From contig NZ_JAKZLF010000012.1 of the NCBI RefSeq assembly GCF_022808855.1, positions 1 to 64,000 on the forward strand: DNA of 64,000 nt, read 5' to 3'. The position numbers and the translations under genes are program-made. The notes beneath the pieces are model-generated. The model saw nothing but the letters and a program-made list of their open reading frames with translations, searched no databases and was not told the DNA's origin. This DNA is from Anaeromyxobacter soli (lineage in GTDB: Bacteria; Myxococcota; Myxococcia; Myxococcales; Anaeromyxobacteraceae). This document shows positions 54,103-60,971 of this stretch, in pieces (within the stretch, counting starts at the first letter, position 1; the number at the start of each line of letters is the position of its first letter).

Positions 54103-56594
54103 CCTCGAAGAACGTTTGCGACGTCGAACATCTCGTCGTCCGCGACCGCAGAGATCCGGATCTGGTTCAGCTCGCGAACGACACCGCGCAACCGATCGAT
54201 GTCGTCCTCGTTCAGAGCGGCCAGGCCTCGCTGGACGAGCTCCCGGTGCCGTCCGCGGTCCGAGAACGCGCCGGGCTCCTGTGCCATCGACTTGAACCGA
54301 TCCACCACGAACCAGTCCTGGCGCCAAAGGATCTCGAACCCCCTGCCGCGGATCTCGTCGAGAACGTTTTCGAAGTCGCGATCCGTTCGGTCGATCGCGC
54401 GCTGCGCCGTCTTGAAAAGGTTCTCGATCGCGGAGAGCTCCGTGGGCCTCGCGAACTTCTGGATGAACTTGCCGAACGAATCCTTCAGGCCGTCTAGCTC
54501 GAGTTGCCGGATCTCCTTCAGGTGGCTCTTGCGAACCTCCGAGATCAGGCGCTTTGCCTCGAGGACATCATCCATCGCCTGCTTCGCTGCCTCGGCGTCC
54601 ACACGGTCAGGTTTGACCTCAGCGGCGGACGACAGCCGGTTCTTTGCGGCATCCAGCTTGGGATCGTCGATTCGCTCCGCCAGCTCCTCGACGCGACCCT
54701 TCGTCACCTCGCTCTCGCGGACGATCTGCGCGGTGTCCGCGGTGAAGTCGAACTGGCCCTCCTGTCTCGAATAGAAGTTGCGTCCTGAGTGGAACGCGGC
54801 GCCGATGCTGGGGACCGATACCTCGAGAGTCACCGCACCCGAGTCGGAGAGCTCATACTCGCACACAAGTTCCGCCTCCGCCGCGATGACTCCCTCCTCG
54901 AAATCGGCCCCCGTCAGCTTCATGATGCCGATGAAGCGATTGTCCGAGACTGGATCTTCGATCTCCCCTTCCCAGAGCTTCAGGTTCAACGCTCCGTCGG
55001 AACCTGCCCTCAACGACTCGGCCGCCCTGAAGGTCAGTCTTCCCCGCTTGGGCAGCGGATCGCCCGCCCTCGCGAGCCACACGAGGCTGGGCCTACCTCC
55101 TCGGCGATCGGCGACTTCTACGCCCACGGAGTGGGATGCCGGGATCGCATCGACCGTGGCCGCCGTCCGCGTCATTACGATTCGGCTCGTCTCGAGCTGG
55201 ATCGGGTTGCCCGTGCCGTCGAAGGCGAAGACCTTGAAGACGTGCTCTCCGTGCTTCTGGAGCTGCACGTCGATCGAAGCACCATCCTTCAGCGGCACCC
55301 GTCCCGAAGTCCACCCCGTGTCGACGCTGTCGACCTGGAACTCCATCCCGGCTGAACCGCCAGCTCCGAGCTTCGCAACGATCCGCGCCTTCGCGTCCGG
55401 CGTCCTCGCGGTGTACGAAAACGCCACCTGGACCGGGCCGCTCGCAGCCAAGGTTCCCTTCGACGTCTTGCGCCCGCGGCTCGCATCCTCCCAATCGATC
55501 GACTCCGCGAAGAGGGCCGCTCCCTCCGCCACGGCAGTCATCGGGTTCACCTCGGTGCTGCCCTCGATTCCGAGCTTCGATGTCACCTGATCCCGAAGAG
55601 GCTTGTAGTGCGTCGGGCCCCCGACGAACACAATCCGCTCCACGTCTTCCGGAGCGTAGCCAGCCCTGGCGATCGTCTCCCGGGTGGCCTCGATCGAATC
55701 CTGAACCTTGGGTCCGACGATCCGGTCCACGTCCTCGCGCCGCAGCGGAACCTCCAGGTAGATCTCGGTCCCCTGCGTGTCCCGGGTGCGGACCTCGGTT
55801 TCCTGGAGCGCGACGATGGCTTCCTGCTTGGCCGAAAGCTCGATCTTCGCCCTCTCCGTGGCCCACGTCGCGAGCCTGGAGAGCGTCAGGTACTCTGGTT
55901 CATGCAGAAACGTCTCCGGCAAGTCGAAGTGCTCGAGCAACCACGGCGCAACGACCTGCTCGACGAGCAGCCGGTCGAAGTCGCGACCGCCACACATCGC
56001 GATGCCACCGTGGGCGAGAAGGCTCACCCTGCCCGCGATGCTCTCCGCCACTGCGACGTCGAGCGTTCCGCCCCCGAGGTCGTACACGACGAAGATCCCG
56101 TCCGCCTTGCGGCCGCGCATCACGCTCATGACGGCCGCGACGGGCTCCTGCATGAGAGCGACCTTCCCGAAGCCGGCCATCTCCGCTGCCTGGAGGGTGG
56201 CATCCTTCGCCATCTGGTTGAACGCCGCGGGCACGGTGATGACAGTCCCGGCGTCCTCGGCCGCCCTCGCCTCCTCGGGCAGATACCCGTAGAGCGCCTT
56301 CAGTATCTCTGCGGAGCACTGCTCAGGCGTCATCGTGACGTTCACGGCCTTGAGGACGACGGGCGTGCTGCTTCCCATGAGCCGCTTGAAAAGCACCGCC
56401 GCGTTGTCGGGGGTGTGCGGGGCAGAATCGTAGGCGCGCCTGCCGACGTGCTTGTTCCCACGCCGGTCCATGTAGATCGCCGACGGCGTCACGTCGTTCT
56501 GGTCCGGGCTCTTCCAGAGGCGGAGGTTCTCCCCGTCGTACGAGCAGATCGCGCTGTTCGTAGTTCCGAGATCGATCCCGACGTACTGCTTCAT
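54099..56594 (-). CDS. Long Hsp70 (DnaK-like) chaperone
   Basis: The 831-residue protein has a full Hsp70 nucleotide-binding domain: phosphate-1 motif VGIDLGTTNSA (5-15), Lys70 in LFKRLMG, VITVPAAFNQMAKDAT, EPVAAVM, phosphate-2 FVVYDLGGGTLDVAV (168-182) and adenosine motif VFVGGPTHY (322-330). The substrate-binding part (about 385-640) diverges from DnaK. It is followed by a roughly 190-residue helical extension (640-831), so the protein is about 190 residues longer than DnaK. There is no EEVD-like end. Its ATG overlaps the GrpE-like gene. It is specialised, not the housekeeping copy. Confidence 0.92.
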   Translation of the reverse strand: MKQYVGIDLGTTNSAICSYDGENLRLWKSPDQNDVTPSAIYMDRRGNKHVGRRAYDSAPHTPDNAAVLFKRLMGSSTPVVLKAVNVTMTPEQCSAEILKALYGYLPEEARAAEDAGTVITVPAAFNQMAKDATLQAAEMAGFGKVALMQEPVAAVMSVMRGRKADGIFVVYDLGGGTLDVAVAESIAGRVSLLAHGGIAMCGGRDFDRLLVEQVVAPWLLEHFDLPETFLHEPEYLTLSRLATWATERAKIELSAKQEAIVALQETEVRTRDTQGTEIYLEVPLRREDVDRIVGPKVQDSIEATRETIARAGYAPEDVERIVFVGGPTHYKPLRDQVTSKLGIEGSTEVNPMTAVAEGAALFAESIDWEDASRGRKTSKGTLAASGPVQVAFSYTARTPDAKARIVAKLGAGGSAGMEFQVDSVDTGWTSGRVPLKDGASIDVQLQKHGEHVFKVFAFDGTGNPIQLETSRIVMTRTAATVDAIPASHSVGVEVADRRGGRPSLVWLARAGDPLPKRGRLTFRAAESLRAGSDGALNLKLWEGEIEDPVSDNRFIGIMKLTGADFEEGVIAAEAELVCEYELSDSGAVTLEVSVPSIGAAFHSGRNFYSRQEGQFDFTADTAQIVRESEVTKGRVEELAERIDDPKLDAAKNRLSSAAEVKPDRVDAEAAKQAMDDVLEAKRLISEVRKSHLKEIRQLELDGLKDSFGKFIQKFARPTELSAIENLFKTAQRAIDRTDRDFENVLDEIRGRGFEILWRQDWFVVDRFKSMAQEPGAFSDRGRHRELVQRGLAALNEDDIDRLRGVVRELNQIRISAVADDEMFDVANVLRG

Positions 56595-56965
56595 GTCGTC
56601 ACCTTCCGCAGGAGAACCGTTCCGGTGCGCACGACGCCGTTCGGCCCCATTATGATCGGCTCGAGCATCTGGTCGACCACGAGGGTGTCGTCCGGCCCGA
56701 AGTCGGCCGCGTTGATCGCGGTTGCCGCGATCCCGGGATCGAAAGCCTGCTCCTCGATGTTGACGATCCGCAGGCCTGCGGCGTCCAGCGATTCGCCAAG
56801 CCGCTTCAGATACCAGCGGAGCTGGCTGTCGAACCGACCCTTCTCACCCGCGTCGAGCTTCGCCATCATCCGCAGGAAGACGCGGCTGAAGCGCCAGGAG
56901 TCGATCGCGAGATCGACGAGAGCGCTCTTACCGGGTTCGGTCATGTGCAGGGGCCTCTCGGTCAC
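56591..56965 (-). CDS. Mini GrpE-like nucleotide exchange factor
   Basis: The 124-residue protein has a helical N-terminal half (ALVDLAIDSWRFSRVFLRMM, FDSQLRWYLKRLGESLDAAG). Its C-terminal half (IVNIEEQAFDPGIAATAINA, LVVDQMLEPIIMGPNGVVRT then GTVLLRK) follows the beta-domain pattern of GrpE (FDP, V...EPI...G.VRTG.V). It is much shorter than GrpE and lacks the long N-terminal coiled coil. It is the gene just before Hsp70, with ATGA overlaps on both sides. A nucleotide-exchange role is likely from position and pattern. Confidence 0.75.
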   Translation of the reverse strand: MTERPLHMTEPGKSALVDLAIDSWRFSRVFLRMMAKLDAGEKGRFDSQLRWYLKRLGESLDAAGLRIVNIEEQAFDPGIAATAINAADFGPDDTLVVDQMLEPIIMGPNGVVRTGTVLLRKVTT

Positions 56966-57351
56966 CGCAGGTACATGACCTGAATCTCGAGGTTGCTCAC
57001 CTTACGCTCGAGACCCTGAAGCTCATCGTGGGCGCGTTCGGCCTCAGCAGACGCCGCCTTCGCGTCCTCCGCGGCAGAGCTCACGTCCCATCCGAGCGCC
57101 TCGGCCCGGTGGCTTAGGTGCCCGAGTAGGACAACGAGAACCACGAGCCCGAGACCCTTCTTCAGAATTTGATCGGCGCTCTGCGATGCCGCCGACCTGT
57201 CGCGGAGCAAGTAGATCGCGAGCACGCCCACGATCAGGACCGGTAGGAAGTACGCGAACAGCCACTCCTCGGCCTCGAGCCCGTGATACGCGGAGACTCC
57301 CGCGAGGAGCACGGCCACCACCGCGAGTGTAATCTCCTGCCGACGGTTCAT
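56962..57351 (-). CDS. Small membrane protein with C-terminal coiled coil, first gene of the Hsp70 operon
   Basis: The 129-residue protein has three hydrophobic segments (ITLAVVAVLLAGVSA, WLFAYFLPVLIVGVLAIYLL, GLGLVVLVVLLGHLSH) and a C-terminal coiled coil (SSAAEDAKAASAEAERAHDE, LERKVSNLEIQVMYL). The ATG at 57351 follows GGGGGGCG. Its stop overlaps the GrpE-like ATG. The coil could tether the cytosolic chaperones to the membrane; that is a guess from layout. Confidence 0.7.
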   Translation of the reverse strand: MNRRQEITLAVVAVLLAGVSAYHGLEAEEWLFAYFLPVLIVGVLAIYLLRDRSAASQSADQILKKGLGLVVLVVLLGHLSHRAEALGWDVSSAAEDAKAASAEAERAHDELQGLERKVSNLEIQVMYLR

Positions 57352-57569
57352 CGCCCCCCCGCTCTGCGTTCCATTCTGCGAGACACACGGACACGAGCCC
57401 AGAAGCCAGCACGCTTTACGGCTTCTCGAGTTGCGCTGCCTCAAGGTTCTCGGAGCGTCGTGGGGTATCGTAGCACCGGACATAGCCGGGACAGTGTCGT
57501 GCGTGTTCGGTACCTGCATGCAGAGCGCAGGAACGTTCGCCTGCGCTTCGCTCACCATTGTTGGGCCCC

Positions 57570-58670
57570 CTACGTCGCCGCTCGCGCGCCCCATCGATAG
57601 CGATCGCGTTGGTAGGCGTACCAAGCCGCCAATGCAGGATCACGGATCGCTTCCGCCGCAGCGAACACGTCCTCGTACGCGGCGCTCCGATAACGGCTCG
57701 GCTGGGTGAGCAGCGAACCCCAGACCTCAGCAACCGTCGCTCCCGCCGATTGAAGAGCCGGAGCCGTGATGACCTCGTGGAACGCTCGATTCGCACGCGG
57801 GCAGACGTGGACGCAGGTCACGGTCGAGAGCCCGAGCTCGCCGTCCTGCTCGGCTGCCGCGGCAAGGAGCTGTTGCCGGAGATGCTGGTCGAACGGTTCG
57901 ATCAGCAAGTCCGGTACGGTGAGCGCCCCTTCGCGACGGAAGGGGCTCCAGGGACTTGCGAACGCCGGCTCGTATATCTGGATGCGGCTAGTTCCAAACG
58001 GACTCCGGGGCTGGAATGCTGCATCCCGGTAATCCTCGGTGTACTTTGACTCGAGCAGGATTCCGTGTCGCTGGCCTGAGCGATCCCGGTACACGAAGAG
58101 GAGATCCGCGCTTGTGGCGAACTTGCCTCGTCTTCGATGCCTTCCCTTCTCACCGAGGTAGTTGGTCCCGCTTCGGCCGATCCACTCAGGCTCTGCGAGT
58201 GCGCCGCTAGGACCCGGCGGTTCCACACCCACGAGTTCCGGAACGATGGTGCGGAGCGTCGCAGCCAATGCCGCCGGACTCCTCGCCAGTCCCCACCAGA
58301 AGTTCAGCGCGCAGACCTGAGAATCCAGGAGGTTCGGCGACGGGCCTCGTGACGTGCGCGTTCCGTAGTCCTTTGTGTCTTCTTCATGCCAGGCAATGTC
58401 GTATGTCTCGAAGAACGACAGCAGTTCGTCTCTGATGGCCAGCCACAAGTTGCAGTTCGCGGATGAGGCAGGAAGGAAGTAGTCCTGCTCAATCCCCCGC
58501 CAGGTGCCTTTCTGGCGCGCGTCGAGCGGCATCTCTTCGCAAGATGCGACCTCGAGTTTCCATCGGCCTTGGGCTCGACGCTCGGCAGTCTTGTATGCCG
58601 TCGCCGGCGATTTCGCACCGGGCCTACTGCGTACGCCGCCGCTTCGCTCCGGCATTGGTGGCTTCTCCAT
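57570..58670 (-). CDS. PGN_0703-like PD-(D/E)xK nuclease
   Basis: The 366-residue protein has N-terminal segments WRGIEQDYFLPASSANCNLW and LLSFFETYDIAWH. The nuclease-like core is ATSADLLFVYRDRSG followed by QRHGILLESKYTEDYRDA, with D...E-x-K spacing. This is the pattern of the PGN_0703-like restriction-endonuclease-like family. Length is typical of stand-alone members. It is followed by 218 bp and then the chaperone operon. Its substrate and system membership are unknown. An alternative ATG at 58655 has GAGAAG just upstream. Confidence 0.72.
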   Translation of the reverse strand: MEKPPMPERSGGVRSRPGAKSPATAYKTAERRAQGRWKLEVASCEEMPLDARQKGTWRGIEQDYFLPASSANCNLWLAIRDELLSFFETYDIAWHEEDTKDYGTRTSRGPSPNLLDSQVCALNFWWGLARSPAALAATLRTIVPELVGVEPPGPSGALAEPEWIGRSGTNYLGEKGRHRRRGKFATSADLLFVYRDRSGQRHGILLESKYTEDYRDAAFQPRSPFGTSRIQIYEPAFASPWSPFRREGALTVPDLLIEPFDQHLRQQLLAAAAEQDGELGLSTVTCVHVCPRANRAFHEVITAPALQSAGATVAEVWGSLLTQPSRYRSAAYEDVFAAAEAIRDPALAAWYAYQRDRYRWGARAAT

Positions 58671-58710
58671 GGGTCTGCGCGCGAGGGCCCAGAGTGGACT
58701 TGGAAGGCCT

Positions 58711-59220
58711 CTACGTCACCAAGAACTCCACGACTCGGTCGATCATCTCGTCCCACGTCACGTACCGGTCAGCGAATGCCATTATGCGGAGGTTGTTCTG
58801 CTTCCCCCTCGCCACTGCACCGCCGGACGCTGCCGAGCGAAGTTCCGCGCAGTCAAACATCGCATATCGAGCCGACCCTCGGGGACGGGTCGTGTCGAGA
58901 AGGACCCAGCGCACCGCACCGCTGATCACAGCGAGCTCCTCAGAAGGACGCAGAAGCATCTCGACCTGCGTGCCACCGCCGGCGTCGTTGCCGATGCCGA
59001 TGCGCCCCGCGGCCGCGCTGAAGCACTTCGCCTCGAGGAAACGCACACGCGTTCCTGTCGCATGTCGCATAAATACCGCGATGTCGAGGCCGAATTTCGG
59101 AAGAACCGAAGCATCCACGCCCGTTTGCTTCAGGCGTAGCCGAATAGTGGCCACGAGCGCGGCTTCGAACGCTTTCTCGTTTTCGACGAACGGATCGCCT
59201 GATATAGGCATCTTGGACAT
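58711..59220 (-). CDS. Small PD-(D/E)xK-like protein
   Basis: The 169-residue protein starts at the ATG at 59220 after AGGGG. It has VLPKFGLDIAVFMRHATGTR then VRFLEAKCFSAAAG, which matches the D...ExK core of PD-(D/E)xK nucleases in a compact form. The rest includes SGAVRWVLLDTTRPRGSARY. No DNA-binding domain is visible. It lies 40 bp upstream of the PGN_0703-like gene on the same strand, so the two may be co-transcribed. Confidence 0.6.
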   Translation of the reverse strand: MSKMPISGDPFVENEKAFEAALVATIRLRLKQTGVDASVLPKFGLDIAVFMRHATGTRVRFLEAKCFSAAAGRIGIGNDAGGGTQVEMLLRPSEELAVISGAVRWVLLDTTRPRGSARYAMFDCAELRSAASGGAVARGKQNNLRIMAFADRYVTWDEMIDRVVEFLVT

Positions 59221-59315
59221 AGCGCCCCTGCACTCACGCGGGCTCACACGTCGAGGGTATCTGCCTAGCCGCGACGTTCCGACCAGCTCTACCGTGTCGT
59301 AGCCCTGGCCCACGT

Positions 59316-60575
59316 CTACGGCGAAGAGGATGCTCGTTTGCGGCGCGGCGGCATGTTCTCGGTCTGCCGCGCTGAAGAACGACACCCCGTCTCCTCCGGC
59401 TTCTCGAAGGACCAGTCGAATCCGGCCTTGTTCGCGGCAGCGCACGCGTTGATCAGGTCCGCAAGCTCCAGGTGTTCCTGTTTCTCTGCGTCCGTTGCCC
59501 CTCGCCACTGCTGCACGTCGTCCGTCACGTCCTTCGTCGTGACCTTCCTGATCGAGCAGGCTTCCGTCAGGTACGCGAGCGCCCACGTTTCGCGGACCTC
59601 GTAGACACTCTTGCAGTGTTCTTTGGCCATCCCGCCGCACCATTCCCTAGACTGCTCGACGATCTTCTTAACGTCCTCGTCCTCCGGGAACTGCTGCGAC
59701 AACGCGACCAAGCGAGCGTGAACGGGGTTCACGTCGCGCGGCGTAGAGCAATGCTTCTGGAAGTCTTTGAACTCTCTCGCCCAGAGGACGAAGTGAAGCC
59801 GCTGCCTCTGAACGACGTGGACGTTCGTCGGCTCGAACTTGGTCAGCTCGCTCACCAAGCGGCACGAATCGAAGGCAAGCGCCTCTTTTTCGGCCAGCGC
59901 TGAGTCAGCGTCCGAGGGGATCTTCTCGAATCCCTCGTACCGAAACTGTCTCGGTGAGTCGATCCGGGTCTTCGCGATCTCGAATTCGCTCGACAGGTCG
60001 TACCGGAACAACCCGTCGGCATCGGCGCCGATGTCATCGGAGCAGCTCAAGAGCGTGGTGCACTCCGCTGGGGCCGGCGAGATCTGGTTGCCGAGCGCCT
60101 CACCACACGTTCTTGCGCGTCTCAGCCAGGCACGGGCGATGTCTGCTCTTCCCCGGAGCTCCTTCGGGTCGGTTACGAATCCTTCGAAACGATAGCCTTT
60201 GAAGATTCCGATCGCCGCCAGTGCGGGATACTTCTTGAAGACCTTCGACTCGGCCGCTTCGTTGTCGGCTTTCTGCTCCTCCTCCGCCTGCAATGCGGAG
60301 AGGTGCTTCGACACCTCGCGCATCCGCGGGTAGATTTCGTCGATGGCGCTGCTGAGCTTCTGGATGTGCGACAGCGCGGACCGTCTGACTTCGTGAAACC
60401 GCTGCGGGTCTTGAGGTGAAGGTAGCTTGAGGGCCCCCTTGGCCGGGAACGCGGCTCGGGGATCTTGGGCACTCGCTGGCGAGAACGCCACGATGGCCAG
60501 GAGCGATGCGAGCGTCTTCCCCCTCCGGCACATAGACTTCTGAGAGCGCGCATCTCCGCCTCGGGTGTTCTTCAT
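59316..60575 (-). CDS. Exported protein of unknown function
   Basis: The 419-residue protein starts at the ATG at 60575 after GGGGGAC. A signal peptide with a long n-region ends LASLLAIVAFSPASAQ, with cleavage probably before DPRAA. The mature part has about eight Cys and helical stretches (ALSHIQKLSSAIDEIYPRMR, YPALAAIGIFKGYRFEGFVT). I recognise no family. It lies between the exported small protein and the nuclease genes on the same strand, and may be part of the same transcript. Confidence 0.6.
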   Translation of the reverse strand: MKNTRGGDARSQKSMCRRGKTLASLLAIVAFSPASAQDPRAAFPAKGALKLPSPQDPQRFHEVRRSALSHIQKLSSAIDEIYPRMREVSKHLSALQAEEEQKADNEAAESKVFKKYPALAAIGIFKGYRFEGFVTDPKELRGRADIARAWLRRARTCGEALGNQISPAPAECTTLLSCSDDIGADADGLFRYDLSSEFEIAKTRIDSPRQFRYEGFEKIPSDADSALAEKEALAFDSCRLVSELTKFEPTNVHVVQRQRLHFVLWAREFKDFQKHCSTPRDVNPVHARLVALSQQFPEDEDVKKIVEQSREWCGGMAKEHCKSVYEVRETWALAYLTEACSIRKVTTKDVTDDVQQWRGATDAEKQEHLELADLINACAAANKAGFDWSFEKPEETGCRSSARQTENMPPRRKRASSSP

Positions 60576-60648
60576 CGGTCCCCCGCGCTGGGCGGTATCA
60601 ATCGCCACGCGCACGAGCTTCAGCTGGTCGTTGCTTGTGCCGTCTCCG

Positions 60649-60945
60649 TCACCGCAGCTCTAGCCGCACGAACGAGTTCCACTCGTCGATCGCTTCACTC
60701 CCGGCCTCCTGGTGAGTTCGGGCCGCCTCCTTCTGCTCGCTGACGAACTCCTTGATGCACTCTCCGTATCGCTCCACTTCGTCCTTGAAGGACTCGAGCT
60801 CACTTTCAGAGCTGAAGCGGTACGGCTTGTAGGGCTTTCTGCAGTGATGTGACGGCGCGAAGTCGTCGGCCAACGTGCTGACCGCGGCTCCAGCACCAAG
60901 CACGAACATTGCGGCCATCAGCGCCGGTCTAAGGCAGTGGCTCAC
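60649..60945 (-). CDS. Small exported Cys protein, KPYKPY family
   Basis: The 98-residue protein has a signal peptide (LMAAMFVLGAGAAVSTLA), then HHCRKPYKPYRFSSESELES, FKDEVERYGECIKEFVSEQK and GSEAIDEWNSFVRLELR. I recognise this two-Cys pattern (KPYKPY..., EVxxYxxCIxxFVxEQ, AIxEWNxFV) from small uncharacterised exported proteins of many proteobacteria. The function is unknown. Lying upstream of the Hsp70 operon, it is a candidate envelope partner, but co-transcription cannot be shown. Confidence 0.72.
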   Translation of the reverse strand: MSHCLRPALMAAMFVLGAGAAVSTLADDFAPSHHCRKPYKPYRFSSESELESFKDEVERYGECIKEFVSEQKEAARTHQEAGSEAIDEWNSFVRLELR

Positions 60946-60971
60946 GGGTCCTCCCTATGCCTGCGCTCCAG

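Noticed and set aside
57352-57480. CIRCE or sigma-32-type heat-shock promoter before the Hsp70 operon
   Set aside because: No GAGTGCTAA inverted repeat and no sigma-32 -35/-10 pair were found. A 7-bp AGAAGCC/GGCTTCT inverted repeat is present but is not a known heat-shock site.
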